Shown: one piece after another, positions 17,655-26,921 of the stretch | How the letters are laid out: the number at the start of each line of letters is the position of its first letter | Numbering within the stretch: position 1 is the stretch's first letter | Notes under the pieces: model-generated | Database searches by the model: none | The model's input: only the letters and a program-made list of their open reading frames with translations | Told to the model about the DNA's origin: nothing | Made by a program: the position numbers and the translations under genes | Origin: Henriciella sp. | GTDB lineage: Bacteria > Pseudomonadota > Alphaproteobacteria > Caulobacterales > Hyphomonadaceae | Assembly (NCBI GenBank): GCA_030066975.1 | Contig: JASJAO010000001.1 | Coordinates: 62,001-126,000 of the forward strand | DNA: 64,000 nucleotides | Direction of reading: 5' to 3'

Positions 17655-18839
17655 TTACGCTGTCAGTGCGAGCGCGGCGCCGTCCTGCACGAGTTTGGTC
17701 AGGCGCCGTTTGCCGTCTTCAACTGCAGCGCGCACTTCCTCTGAATTTTTGGTCGAAAGATCCCGCATCTCCGCAATGATGATCTGCGACCGTTCCTGGT
17801 AGTTTACCACACTGTCGACCAGCATTTTGACCGAGGCCGCAGATACGGTCGGCCCATACCCAGCACGCGTCGCCGCCTCCTGAACTTCGCCGCCAATTTC
17901 TGCGAGCACTTCGAGGCTTTTATTAACGCCGTCCTTCATCGCCTCAAGCGTTTGGGTGCTTTCGTGCAATCCGTGCATGCCCGTGAAGCTTGCCGTCAGT
18001 GCAGTAAGCACGACCTCATTAGTGGAAAAGAAGCTGACGGACTGGGCATAGACCCGCTCCTTCGCCGTCGTGATCTGCACCAGCCGTGCCATGATCACCT
18101 CAGACGTATTGTACCCGACGGTCAGATTGTCAGACAGGTCCTTGGCGATCTGATAGCGTTTGTCTTCCATTTGCAGCAAGCGAAGCTTCTCGTCACGCGC
18201 AAGCTCCAGACGCGCGCGCTCCGCGGGGTCATCGCCGGTATAAGTCGTTACTTCCTCGACCGCTTCAGTCACGGTTTGGCGCGCGGCTTCGAGCTTTGCT
18301 TCAGCGGTTTCCAGAACCTCAAGCGACAACACCTCTGATTGTTTCATCGCGCCGCGAAAATCGAGATAGGCCTCAAGAATGTTGCGCTCGCGTTTGATTT
18401 GATTGGCGCTTTCATCCTGCACTTCAAGGTAGAGGTCTTTGATCTTGCCGAAACGGGAAGCAATGTCACCGCGGGTCATTTTCATCCAGACGTTCGAGAC
18501 CCGTTCCATCGTCGAAATCTTGCCGTCCGCATACTGATCAACGAGGCTTTTCGCATCATCGCGAATGGAATCGAACGCAGCGGTGATACCTTCATAGCGC
18601 TGCGCGATATTCATACCCGAGACTTGTTCCCGGACGACATCGTTGAAGACGCTGGCTTGATCCAGCGTGCGCGCAATCGCAGCGACTTTGTCAGGGGCGA
18701 GATCCGTGATCTGTTCAAGCAGGGCCACAATCGGCGCAGCCCCTGCGCTACCATCTTCGGGCAATAGACCGAGATCGCGTAATCCGCCCATGGCGCGATC
18801 GAGATATTGAAGTGCCGTTGGGCTGGTGAGTTCAGACAT
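17655..18839 (-). CDS. TelA-like helical protein of unknown function
   Basis: A 394-residue protein, almost wholly alpha-helical. The start is set at 18839 (MSELTSPTALQYL) by an AAGGGG sequence just upstream; a longer reading frame to 19124 would run into the neighbouring gene on the other strand. There is no signal or membrane segment. Long amphipathic helices (residues 140-230) and a segment RVYAQSVSFFSTNEVVL resemble the general layout of TelA/YceH-type proteins linked to toxic-anion resistance, but the similarity is weak. First gene of a three-gene operon with a membrane protein and a basic coiled-coil protein. Confidence 0.65.
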   Translation of the reverse strand: MSELTSPTALQYLDRAMGGLRDLGLLPEDGSAGAAPIVALLEQITDLAPDKVAAIARTLDQASVFNDVVREQVSGMNIAQRYEGITAAFDSIRDDAKSLVDQYADGKISTMERVSNVWMKMTRGDIASRFGKIKDLYLEVQDESANQIKRERNILEAYLDFRGAMKQSEVLSLEVLETAEAKLEAARQTVTEAVEEVTTYTGDDPAERARLELARDEKLRLLQMEDKRYQIAKDLSDNLTVGYNTSEVIMARLVQITTAKERVYAQSVSFFSTNEVVLTALTASFTGMHGLHESTQTLEAMKDGVNKSLEVLAEIGGEVQEAATRAGYGPTVSAASVKMLVDSVVNYQERSQIIIAEMRDLSTKNSEEVRAAVEDGKRRLTKLVQDGAALALTA

Positions 18840-19035
18840 GCGTTTTCCCCTTATGTGTCGCGCCTTCCAATTAGATTGTATCGCAGCGGCGCGCGTACAA
18901 GACAAGCTTGCGCGAGCCAGTTTGAACAGGGTGACGCTGCGTGGGCGATGGACTCCGTTTTCTTCGGCTTCATACTGGCTGAAAATAGCGTGCGGCTGAG
19001 CCGCGAACAGAACGAGTTTGGAGGAGACGAGCGCC

Positions 19036-20322
19036 GTGGATTTCGACATTCCCAAAGAGACGCAAGCCTTTCTGGAGGAGCTTGATGCCTTCATCGAGGC
19101 CAAGATCATGCCGTTGCAGAACAAGGATGATAATCAGCGCTTCTTCGATCACCGCCGCGAACATGCTCGCACTGATTGGGATAATGACGGCATTCCGCGA
19201 GAGGAATGGGAAGACCTGCTGCGCGAGGCAATCAAACTCGCCGACGAGGCCGGGTTCTATCGCTATTCCTGGCCGAAGGAGCTGGGCGGGCGCGAAGGCA
19301 GCCAACTCGATATGGCGATCATCCGGGAGCATCTCGCCGCCAAAGGGCTCGGTCTGTTCAATGATCTTCAGAACGAACATTCTGTCGTCGGCAACAATCC
19401 GTTCGTGCAGCTGTTCAAGGAATTCGCGACCCCGGAACAATTCGCGCGCGACTCCGACGCCTTACTCAACAAGAAAATGATCACCGCTTTCGGTCTGACG
19501 GAGCCCGAGCATGGTTCAGACGCGACACACATGGATACGGTCGCTGTTCCACACGAAAGGAATGGTCAGGCCGGTTGGCTGATCAATGGCGAGAAAATGT
19601 GGACCACAGGCATGCACATCGCGACCCATTGTATGACCTTTGCACGCACCAGTGGAAAGGATGGCGACGCGGCCGGCATCACCTGTTTCATCGTTCCGAC
19701 GGACACGCCCGGTTTGAAAGTCGAGGAGTATCTGTGGACCTTCAACATGCCGACCGATCACCCACGTGTGTCGTTCAAGGATGTCTGGGTTCCTGAAGAC
19801 TCCTATTGGGGTCAGATCGGCTATGGGCTTCGTCTCGGACAAAGTTTCGTGCATCAGAACCGCATCCGCCAGGCCGCAAGCTCTTTGGGCGCAGCGGTTT
19901 ATTGCCTGAATGAAAGCGTTGACTATGCCCGCAAGCGCAAGCCGTTTGGCAAGCCGCTGGCGACCAATCAAGCGATCCAGTGGCCGCTGATCGAGCTCGC
20001 CACTCAAATCGAAATGCTGCGCCTGTTGATCCGGAAAACAGCGTGGGAAATGGACCGGATGGATCATAAGGAGATTGAGTACAAACTCTCTGACAAGGTT
20101 TCGATGTGCAATTATTGGGGCAATAGGCTCTGCTGTGAGGCTGCTGACCGGGCGATGCAGGTGCATGGCGGCATCGGCTATTCGCGTCACAAGCCGTTCG
20201 AGCACATTTATCGCCACCACCGCCGCTATCGTATCACAGAAGGATCGGAAGAGATTCAAATGCGCAAAGTCGGCGCTTACCTGTTCGGCTTCATGGCGCG
20301 AGAGCCACGGATCAAAGACTAA
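19036..20322 (+). CDS. acyl-CoA dehydrogenase family protein
   Basis: A 428-residue flavoprotein. GTG at 19036 is preceded by GGAGGAG at nine bases. Family motifs: FGLTEPEHGSDATH (FAD/substrate loop near residue 160), WTTGMHIATH, and the C-terminal QVHGGIGYSRHKPFEHIYR and YRITEGSEEIQ. It oxidises an acyl-CoA to the 2-enoyl-CoA and passes electrons to ETF. The N-terminal region is charged and slightly longer than in short-chain enzymes; the layout resembles the ACAD10/11 group. Chain-length specificity is not deducible. Confidence 0.92.
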   Translation: MDFDIPKETQAFLEELDAFIEAKIMPLQNKDDNQRFFDHRREHARTDWDNDGIPREEWEDLLREAIKLADEAGFYRYSWPKELGGREGSQLDMAIIREHLAAKGLGLFNDLQNEHSVVGNNPFVQLFKEFATPEQFARDSDALLNKKMITAFGLTEPEHGSDATHMDTVAVPHERNGQAGWLINGEKMWTTGMHIATHCMTFARTSGKDGDAAGITCFIVPTDTPGLKVEEYLWTFNMPTDHPRVSFKDVWVPEDSYWGQIGYGLRLGQSFVHQNRIRQAASSLGAAVYCLNESVDYARKRKPFGKPLATNQAIQWPLIELATQIEMLRLLIRKTAWEMDRMDHKEIEYKLSDKVSMCNYWGNRLCCEAADRAMQVHGGIGYSRHKPFEHIYRHHRRYRITEGSEEIQMRKVGAYLFGFMAREPRIKD

Positions 20323-20414
20323 CGCAAGCCCGTTATCTGAGGTGATCAAACTTCTTCGTCAGCGCCCCGCGGCCTATGATGAGGATAGGAAACTTCTATG
20401 TGAAATTTCTGACA

Positions 20415-20455
20415 TCCCGCCTACGTCCTCCCTACGTTACAGATAGGAGGCGGGA
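20415..20455 (+). promoter_or_regulatory. hairpin that could hide the ribosome-binding site of the M17 peptidase gene
   Basis: TCCCGCCT (20415-20422) can pair with AGGCGGGA (20448-20455), and TCCTCC in the loop can also pair with the GGAGG. The AGGAGG at 20445-20450 is the evident Shine-Dalgarno for ATG 20464, so the hairpin could mask it. This may be a translational control element, or chance in a G+C-rich leader. Confidence 0.4.
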
Positions 20456-20463
20456 CCCCCATT

Positions 20464-21999
20464 ATGATTTCCAGGCACTTGTTCAAGACGGCACTTATCG
20501 CCGCGCTCACCACGCCCGTTGCATTCGCAGCGCCTGATTTTGAGTTTTCAGATCGCGACCTGACAACCAGCGGAGACGTTATCCTATTCGTTGGCCCGGA
20601 CGGCACGCTTAGCCCGCAAGCTGCGCAAGTCGATGCCGCGACCGACGGGCGGTTAAGCGCAGCACTTGAGTCAGAGGCCTTTGAAGGACTTTTCGGTCTA
20701 CCCTTGTCCTTGCGCGCGATGGCGCCCTTTAGCACCGTCACGGTGATAGGCACCGGCGACGAGCCTCTATCAGCAAGACAGATTACTGATCTCGGTGGCT
20801 ATGCCGCCATCGTAAACGACCAGGACGCAGTTGCCGTGCTTGCCGATGGGCTGCTGACGGAGGTCGAGGGCGTCGGGGCTTATCTTGCAAAAGGCTACGC
20901 GCTCAGCAGCTATACGTTCACAAAATACAAGACGTTTGACGAAGAGAACCCGGCTCCCATCGATTACACAGTAAGCGTCTACAGCTCCGACCCGGCAGCA
21001 GAGTCCAAGTTTGACTCAGATCTCGCTTACCTGGTCGAAGGCGTTACCCTGGCCCGTGATCTCGGCACAGAGCCCGGCAACACATTGTGGCCCGCTGAGT
21101 TTGTCGACCGCGTGCGTAGCGCTTATCGCGGGGTCGACAATGTGCGCATCAGGGTGCTCGACGCAGATGACATTCGTCGCAGGGGCATGGGCGCGCTGAT
21201 GGGTGTCGGGCAAGGCTCCATTCATGATCCGCGTCTGATGGTTGTGGAGTATACTGGCGGTGACCGCGGAGACGCGCCGATTGCTCTGGTCGGCAAAGGC
21301 ATAACGTTCGATACGGGTGGCATCTCCCTGAAGCAGAACAATGGCATGTGGCTGATGAAGTCCGACCTCTCTGGCGCCGCCGCAGTGGCCGGAACTGTGC
21401 TGGCGGCGGCAAAGCGCGGCGAAGATGTCAATGTGGTCGGCGTAATGCCGATCGCGGAGAACATGCCGTCTCAAGATGCCATCCGTCCTGGCGATGTCCT
21501 GACGACGATGTCAGGAAAGACCATTGAGATCATGAGCACAGACGCGGAAGGCCGCCTGCTTCTCGCCGATGCGGTGTATTATGCCCAGCAGGAATATGAG
21601 CCCAAAATGCTGGTCAATATTGCAACGCTTACCGGCTCTGCTGCGCGCGCCATGGGTGATGACTATGGCGCCGTGATCACGCGCGACATCGAACTCAGTC
21701 TCGATATGATGGAGATTGGGAAAGTGGCCGGCGAGGATGTCTGGCCCCTGCCGCTCCACCCAAGCCATTTTGAGCAGATCGCATCGCTGATCGCCGACAT
21801 TAAGAACACTGGCGGGCAGCCCGGCGCGTCGATTGGTGCGGCCGTGGTCGGCACATTTGTCGATGAGACCTTGCCATGGGTGCATCTCGATATCGCTGGC
21901 GTTGACTGGCGTGAAACCGAGACGCCAACGTCGCCGATCGGGCATGCCGGTTGGGGCGTTCGCTTCATGGATCAGCTATTGCGGTCCGATCAGGACTAG
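20464..21999 (+). CDS. exported M17 leucyl aminopeptidase family protein
   Basis: A 511-residue M17 peptidase with a Sec signal, MISRHLFKTALIAALTTPVAFA. Catalytic motifs are intact: VGKGITFDTGGISLK (metal-binding Lys/Asp near residue 277-290) and MSTDAEGRLLLADA (near 360). M17 enzymes use two metal ions to release N-terminal residues. The usual PepA is cytoplasmic, so the signal peptide points to a periplasmic paralogue that may digest imported peptides, like the S9 and amidase lipoproteins nearby. Preceded by AGGAGG. Confidence 0.9.
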   Translation: MISRHLFKTALIAALTTPVAFAAPDFEFSDRDLTTSGDVILFVGPDGTLSPQAAQVDAATDGRLSAALESEAFEGLFGLPLSLRAMAPFSTVTVIGTGDEPLSARQITDLGGYAAIVNDQDAVAVLADGLLTEVEGVGAYLAKGYALSSYTFTKYKTFDEENPAPIDYTVSVYSSDPAAESKFDSDLAYLVEGVTLARDLGTEPGNTLWPAEFVDRVRSAYRGVDNVRIRVLDADDIRRRGMGALMGVGQGSIHDPRLMVVEYTGGDRGDAPIALVGKGITFDTGGISLKQNNGMWLMKSDLSGAAAVAGTVLAAAKRGEDVNVVGVMPIAENMPSQDAIRPGDVLTTMSGKTIEIMSTDAEGRLLLADAVYYAQQEYEPKMLVNIATLTGSAARAMGDDYGAVITRDIELSLDMMEIGKVAGEDVWPLPLHPSHFEQIASLIADIKNTGGQPGASIGAAVVGTFVDETLPWVHLDIAGVDWRETETPTSPIGHAGWGVRFMDQLLRSDQD

Positions 22000-22065
22000 T
22001 CAAAAACAAGTGATTTGAACGAACGCAGCAAGTCCGGTCCAACTCAGGTTCGGCCGGACACTAGC

Positions 22066-22560
22066 CTAAATCGCATTGCCCGGAATTGGGCAATCGCGGC
22101 AGGTCGGAACTGAACACAACCGACAGATACGATGTTTGGCCATGTCGCTGTCCGGCAAATTCTTGAGGACTTTGGCCAGCAGATCGCCGAGAACACGTCG
22201 CTCCTGCTCAGAGAGCCCCGCAAGTCCGCTCTCAAGCGTATCCAGACGACTTTCCATTAATTGCCGTCGAAGTTTGGTGCCTTTTCGCGTGAGGTGTAGC
22301 GCCACGGCTCGGCCATCAGTGGCTTTGCGCCGTTCGACAAGACCATCGTCGACCAAACGATCTATCAATCGCACGGTGCCGGGATGGGAGCGATCAAGCA
22401 CCTGGCGAAGAAGCTCGACCGACAGACCCGGCGCATAGCCGAGAACAACGATCGCTGCAGCAAACTCTCCGGACCGTTCCAACGCGTCTTTCATACCGGA
22501 TTGAATCCGGTCGGTGAGTCCGAGGGCAAGCGCGCCAAGCAGGTTCGTTGTACGGTCCAT
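22066..22560 (-). CDS. MarR family transcriptional regulator with Cys-rich tail
   Basis: About 164 residues starting MDRTTNLLGALALG. The winged helix-turn-helix is seen as LSVELLRQVLDRSHPGTVRLIDRLVDDG and the wing as ERRKATDGRAVALHLT, typical of MarR. The end carries HRICRLCSVPTCRDCPI, two CxxC pairs that could bind metal or sense oxidants. ATG 22560 is chosen because the alternative at 22584 sits inside the likely operator. It is divergent from the VOC-DUF3237-MGMT operon and likely represses both itself and that operon. Confidence 0.85.
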   Translation of the reverse strand: MDRTTNLLGALALGLTDRIQSGMKDALERSGEFAAAIVVLGYAPGLSVELLRQVLDRSHPGTVRLIDRLVDDGLVERRKATDGRAVALHLTRKGTKLRRQLMESRLDTLESGLAGLSEQERRVLGDLLAKVLKNLPDSDMAKHRICRLCSVPTCRDCPIPGNAI

Positions 22561-22570
22561 CGGCCAGATA

Positions 22571-22585
22571 TATGCATACCGCATA
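22571..22585 (-). promoter_or_regulatory. probable MarR operator, left half of inverted pair
   Basis: On the reverse strand this reads TATGCGGTATGCATA. It matches 14 of 15 bases of the site at 22616-22630 in opposite orientation. It lies 11 bases before the marR start. Confidence 0.6.
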
Positions 22586-22603
22586 AAAATTTGGAATACA
22601 GGA

Positions 22604-22632
22604 TTGACAGAATTATATGCGCTATGCATACA
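22604..22632 (+). promoter_or_regulatory. probable promoter and MarR operator of the VOC operon
   Basis: TTGACA at 22604-22609 is a perfect -35 element; CATACA at 22627-22632 is a weak -10 with a 17-base spacer. The operator copy TATGCGCTATGCATA (22616-22630) overlaps the spacer and -10, as expected for a repressor site. Confidence 0.55.
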
Positions 22633-22663
22633 AATTGAAAGATCAGCACGCAGAGGTGGCGCG

Positions 22664-23221
22664 ATGGCACATGAAAGCGAGATTGAACGCGGGGCCGGAT
22701 TGGAGGCCGTTAAAGACCGCGTCTTCTGTGGGTCCGATGAGCCTATTCTGCACCACGTTTGTCTCTTCGTCTCGGATATGGACGCGTCTGTGGAGTTTTA
22801 CACGACTGGGCTCGGACTGAAGGTACGTGAAGCCTTCGACGATATTGTCGGGGTTCGGCCGACTGGCCGGTTTCCATTCAGGCTCGCAAGCGTATTTCTG
22901 CAGGCGGGTGACGGGCGCTACATTGAGCTGCATCCTGCAGGCGATGGAGACATGTCGCCGCCCGGATTTCCGCTCAATCATCTTGCGCTTTCTGTGGCGG
23001 ATGTGGATGCCGCTTATGATCGCGCCGTCGCGGCGGGGGCGTTGCCTTTCGGTTTTGCGATGGAAGAAGCGCATTGGGACGGCACGCCGCTCGATGTCGT
23101 GATGACCGGGCAACGATCAGAACCCATGCGGATGGCCTTTCTACAAGGGCCCAGCGGTGAGCTGATAGAACTCTATCAGGCAGCCGCAGCAAACAACGCC
23201 TCAGACCAATTTGCGACTTAA
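22664..23221 (+). CDS. VOC (glyoxalase/dioxygenase fold) family protein
   Basis: A 185-residue protein with a vicinal-oxygen-chelate fold: LHHVCLFVSDMDASVEFYTTGLGL near residue 30 (the first metal His) and LNHLALSVADVDAAYDRA near 110 (the second), ending GPSGELIELYQ (the Glu ligand). ATG 22664 follows AGAGGTGG. VOC members include glyoxalases, extradiol dioxygenases and epimerases; which this is cannot be told. It is first in an operon with DUF3237 and an alkyltransferase, under a divergent MarR gene. Confidence 0.88.
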   Translation: MAHESEIERGAGLEAVKDRVFCGSDEPILHHVCLFVSDMDASVEFYTTGLGLKVREAFDDIVGVRPTGRFPFRLASVFLQAGDGRYIELHPAGDGDMSPPGFPLNHLALSVADVDAAYDRAVAAGALPFGFAMEEAHWDGTPLDVVMTGQRSEPMRMAFLQGPSGELIELYQAAAANNASDQFAT

Positions 23222-23231
23222 AGGAACCGAT

Positions 23232-23750
23232 ATGCTTGATATCCTCAACTCCAACAAGACGAATTGGGATGCTGACAGCCCACCCGGCCTTGAGTTTCTG
23301 TTCGAAGCCCGCGTGAATCTTCACATACCGGCAATGGATGTCGGACCGACCCCAGACGGGAACCGCATCATCTTCTTCGTAAAAGATGGCACGTTTGAAG
23401 GGCCCCACCTGAGCGGTCGCGTAGTGCCGAACTCTGGTGCAGACTGGATCTCTATCCGCCCCGATGGAACAGGCGTATTGGATGTTCGGTTTTGCCTGGA
23501 AACGCATGACAACGCTTTGATCTATGCTTATTGGCAAGGCCGGACCTGGTCTGGACCGGAAGACGCCGAATATGCATTCGATGTTCAGAAAGCGGACGAT
23601 CCAACCGGGGCTTGGCGTTACTATTTCCGCGCGGCACCATTCTTCGAAACCAGTGATCCACGGTATGCGTGGCTTAACAATATCGTCTCCGTCACCAAAT
23701 CGAGAACAGGAGATGGCGGCCCAATCCATCGCGTGTTCGCAGTGATGTGA
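23232..23750 (+). CDS. DUF3237 domain protein
   Basis: A 172-residue beta-barrel-type protein with DUF3237 hallmarks: LEFLFEARVNLHIPAMDVG, GPHLSGRVVPNSGADW and DVRFCLETHDNALIYAYWQG. The start is ATG 23232 with AAGGA just before. The family is often found beside aromatic- or steroid-degradation genes but its activity is not established. It is ten bases downstream of the VOC gene and one base before the methyltransferase gene. Confidence 0.82.
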   Translation: MLDILNSNKTNWDADSPPGLEFLFEARVNLHIPAMDVGPTPDGNRIIFFVKDGTFEGPHLSGRVVPNSGADWISIRPDGTGVLDVRFCLETHDNALIYAYWQGRTWSGPEDAEYAFDVQKADDPTGAWRYYFRAAPFFETSDPRYAWLNNIVSVTKSRTGDGGPIHRVFAVM

Positions 23751-23751
23751 T

Positions 23752-24327
23752 ATGGGAACGCGAGTGACACAATTCGCACTCTTCCCAACGCCGATCGGCG
23801 ACTGCGGCATCGCGTGGACGGGTGACAATGTGACAGCGACACATTTACCGGACAGGACCCCTGCTGCGACAGAGGCCGGTTTAGCTGCGCGAACGGGCAG
23901 CGCGAAGGGCGATCCGCCCGGTTATGTCCGCGACGCGGTTCAGTCGATTACGGCCCTGCTTGAGGGAGATCAAACCGATCTTACTTTCATCGCCTGCGAC
24001 TTCAGTCAGCTCGATCCGTTCGCCGCTAACGTCTATGCCACGACGCGCGCAATTCCAGCAGGCGAGACCGTCAGCTATGGTGAGATCGCGTCACGGCTCG
24101 GCGACAAGCAGCTCGCACGACGGGTTGGTCAGATGCTCGGACGCAATCCCTTCCCGATTATCGTCCCGTGTCATCGGGTTATGGGCGCCGATGGTCGGCT
24201 CATCGGTTTTTCAGCGCCCGGCGGAACCGAGACCAAGCTCAAACTGCTCGAAATCGAGGGCGCCATGACTGGAGCGTCGAATGGATTGTTCGGTCATCTG
24301 CCCCTGGCCATGAAACCGGGGAACTGA
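23752..24327 (+). CDS. methylated-DNA--protein-cysteine methyltransferase
   Basis: A 191-residue DNA-repair protein. The alkyl-acceptor motif IIVPCHRVMGADG is near residue 142, with the helix-turn-helix GETVSYGEIASRLG before it and FSAPGGTETKLKLLEIEGA after. It removes O6-alkyl groups from guanine by suicide transfer to the Cys. Its N-terminal half is poorly conserved, as in the Ogt type. Last gene of the MarR-linked operon, which is an unusual setting for a repair enzyme and suggests a response to reactive electrophiles. Confidence 0.92.
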   Translation: MGTRVTQFALFPTPIGDCGIAWTGDNVTATHLPDRTPAATEAGLAARTGSAKGDPPGYVRDAVQSITALLEGDQTDLTFIACDFSQLDPFAANVYATTRAIPAGETVSYGEIASRLGDKQLARRVGQMLGRNPFPIIVPCHRVMGADGRLIGFSAPGGTETKLKLLEIEGAMTGASNGLFGHLPLAMKPGN

Positions 24328-24418
24328 CCTGCCGAGGGCATCCGCGCTTTTCATTTGCTTCGCTGGATCAAACGATCTGGCTTCGCAAGACTTTGGGAGC
24401 GACAGCTGCTGTCGCAGC

Positions 24419-24479
24419 ATTGATATCCGATTTTTAGCCCACCGGACTAAAAATTTCGCCGCGCGAACTGGATATCAAT
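24419..24479. repeat. two-hairpin palindromic repeat behind lepA
   Basis: An outer 10-bp perfect inverted repeat (ATTGATATCC at 24419-24428, GGATATCAAT at 24470-24479) encloses an inner stem ATTTTTAG/CTAAAAAT with loop CCCACCGGA, followed by a small TTCGC-CGC-GCGAA hairpin. Layout matches the elements at 50998-51058 and 63322-63361, though the sequence is more diverged. It overlaps the lepA stop and may terminate both convergent transcripts. Confidence 0.65.
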
Positions 24480-26289
24480 CCCCATCCATTCTCAGGGCAG
24501 CGACAAAGGCCTCTTGCGGGATTTCGACTTTGCCGAACTGGCGCATACGCTGTTTGCCCTTTTTCTGTTTCTCGAGCAGCTTTTTCTTCCGTGTCGCGTC
24601 GCCGCCGTAGCATTTCGCGGTGACATCCTTGCGCAGGGCTGAGATCGTCTCGCGCGCGATAATCCGGCCCCCGATCGCCGCCTGGACCGGGATTTTGAAC
24701 ATCTGGCGGGGGATCAGATCCTTCAGCCGCTCACACATTTGCCGCCCGCGGCTTTCGGCTCGGTCGCGGTGGACCAACATGGCGAGCGCATCAACCGGCT
24801 CATCATTCACCAGGATGTTCATCTTGACGAGGTTTTCAGCCCGGTGACCGATAATCTCATAGTCAAAGCTGGCATAGCCGCGCGAGATCGATTTCAGCCG
24901 GTCATAGAAGTCGAACACCACTTCATTCAGCGGCAACTCATATTCGACCAGCGCCCGGTTGCCGACATAGGAGAGCTCGGTCTGGATGCCGCGCCGGTCC
25001 TGGCACAGTTTCAGGATCGCGCCGAGATACTCGTCCGGGGTGTAGATCGTGGCCTTGATCCAGGGCTCGCGCACCTCAGCGATCTTGACCACGTCGGGCA
25101 TGTCGGCCGGATTGTGCAGCTCGATCTCTTCGCCATCCGTCATCGTCATCTCGTAGACCACACTCGGCGCTGTCGCGATCAGATCGAGATCAAACTCGCG
25201 GCTGAGGCGTTCCTGAATGATTTCGAGGTGAAGCAAACCGAGGAACCCGCAGCGAAAGCCCATGCCGAGCGCCGCGCTGGTCTCCATCTCCCAGGTGAAG
25301 CTCGCATCATTAAGGCGCAACTTGCCCATCGCAGCGCGCAGATCATCAAAATCGCCCGCATCCATGGGAAAAAGCCCACAGAATACCACCGGCTGGACAT
25401 CTTTATAGCCGGGTAGGGCCACCTCCGTGCCGCCTTTTTCGAGCGTGATCGTATCCCCGATGGCACAATCAGCGACTTCTTTGATGGAAGCCACGAAGAA
25501 ACCCACCTCGCCGGGGCCAAGCTCATCAGTATCAGTGGGCTTGGGACGAAAGACGCCAACCTTATCGAGCTCATAAGTCGCCCCGGTCTTCATCATCTTG
25601 ATTTTCTGTTTCTTTTTCATCACGCCATCAAACACGCGCACGATGACGACCACGCCGAGATACGGGTCATAATAGGCATCGACGAGCGACGCCTTGAGCG
25701 GCTTGTCCACCTCGCCTTCCGAGGGCGCCGGCAGGCGGGTAACAATCGCTTCAAGCACATCCTCAATGCCGAGGCCCGTCTTGGCCGAGATCTGCACAGC
25801 GTCTGAGGCATCAAGGCCAATGACGTCCTCAATCTGCTCTGCGACCGCATCCACATCCGCGGCGGGCAGGTCGATCTTGTTCAGCACAGGTACGATTTCA
25901 TGGTCTTGCTCGATCGCCTGATAGACATTGGCCAGCGTCTGCGCCTCGACCCCCTGCGACGCATCGACGACCAGCAAAGATCCCTCACAGGCCGCCAGAC
26001 AGCGCGAGACCTCATAGGAGAAATCCACATGCCCGGGCGTGTCCATCAGGTTCAGCGCGTAAGTCTCCCCATCCTTCGCGGTATAGTCGAGCCGCACGGT
26101 CTGCGCCTTGATTGTAATCCCGCGCTCTTTCTCAATATCCATATTGTCGAGCACCTGGTCCGACATTTCGCGTTCGCTCAGCGTCCCAGTCTGCTGGATC
26201 AGCCGATCGGCCAGCGTCGACTTGCCATGATCAATATGGGCAACGATGGAGAAATTACGGATTTTATCGCGTGGTGTCATAAGCGCCAT
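24475..26289 (-). CDS. lepA: elongation factor 4 (LepA)
   Basis: A 604-residue translational GTPase, the normal LepA length. G motifs: AHIDHGKST near residue 18, DTPGHVDF near 82 and NKIDLP near 136. The C-terminal LepA-specific domain ends [20 protein letters not shown], diagnostic for EF4 over EF-G. It remodels stalled or mistranslocated ribosomes. ATG choices at 26289 or three codons in are equivalent. The stop overlaps a palindromic repeat. Confidence 0.97.
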   Translation of the reverse strand: MALMTPRDKIRNFSIVAHIDHGKSTLADRLIQQTGTLSEREMSDQVLDNMDIEKERGITIKAQTVRLDYTAKDGETYALNLMDTPGHVDFSYEVSRCLAACEGSLLVVDASQGVEAQTLANVYQAIEQDHEIVPVLNKIDLPAADVDAVAEQIEDVIGLDASDAVQISAKTGLGIEDVLEAIVTRLPAPSEGEVDKPLKASLVDAYYDPYLGVVVIVRVFDGVMKKKQKIKMMKTGATYELDKVGVFRPKPTDTDELGPGEVGFFVASIKEVADCAIGDTITLEKGGTEVALPGYKDVQPVVFCGLFPMDAGDFDDLRAAMGKLRLNDASFTWEMETSAALGMGFRCGFLGLLHLEIIQERLSREFDLDLIATAPSVVYEMTMTDGEEIELHNPADMPDVVKIAEVREPWIKATIYTPDEYLGAILKLCQDRRGIQTELSYVGNRALVEYELPLNEVVFDFYDRLKSISRGYASFDYEIIGHRAENLVKMNILVNDEPVDALAMLVHRDRAESRGRQMCERLKDLIPRQMFKIPVQAAIGGRIIARETISALRKDVTAKCYGGDATRKKKLLEKQKKGKQRMRQFGKVEIPQEAFVAALRMDGD

Positions 26290-26369
26290 ATAGCGACGCC
26301 CGCCCGCCCCGCCTAGCGCCTTTGTCTGCGGCGACTTATACCGCCGAAACTCAAGTGACGGTGGCTTCG

Positions 26370-26852
26370 ATGTTCAGACTCTATAAACGCGACGAAAATG
26401 GCCGTGCGGTAGCCTATCACGAAGCATGGGCTGAGCCAGAGCGCCGGCGCATCGTCGAGCATTGGGGCTTGGTTGGAGAGGCTGGCGACACGCTGGTGCA
26501 TCGCATCTGGTTCTTTGGGTCGCTCGAAAAGCAGTTCAACAGCATTCTCGATCCGGCCCGCGCGCTTGGGTTCGCTGAGATCGAGACTGACGAATATCAG
26601 CTGCTGATTGTGGAGTACGCGGTCGAAGGGTTCGGATCGAAAGAGGATCTCGACAAGCGCTATTCACTTGAAGACCGCTTGAACGAGATACTCGGCTGGA
26701 CCGGTCTTGGCTTTTGTGACGGCGGAGAGTCCGGCTCTGACATCATGAATGCGGCCTGTTTTGTGGTTGATTTCGAGCAAGCCAAAGCCGTGATCGAAGA
26801 AACGCTTGAGGGCAGCGAATTTGCGGACTATGCGCGGATGTATCAGGAATAG
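26370..26852 (+). CDS. WGR-like domain hypothetical protein
   Basis: About 160 residues from ATG 26370 ([20 protein letters not shown]). The N-terminal half resembles a WGR domain: [12 protein letters not shown] stands where WGRIGxxG usually is, with Leu replacing Arg. The remainder is acidic and helical with no recognised motif. A longer reading frame uses TTG 26322. WGR domains occur in PARPs and RecQ-linked proteins and bind nucleic acid. No partner is nearby. Confidence 0.5.
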   Translation: MFRLYKRDENGRAVAYHEAWAEPERRRIVEHWGLVGEAGDTLVHRIWFFGSLEKQFNSILDPARALGFAEIETDEYQLLIVEYAVEGFGSKEDLDKRYSLEDRLNEILGWTGLGFCDGGESGSDIMNAACFVVDFEQAKAVIEETLEGSEFADYARMYQE

Positions 26853-26921
26853 ACACAGCGTGCCGCCTGCAGCTGACCTCCAGGTGTTTGCGCGCCTGCG
26901 CTTCCGCGATAAGAAGCACCA

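Noticed and set aside
24739-25416. 225-codon frame antisense to lepA
   Set aside because: lepA is certain; the antisense frame reflects codon bias only.
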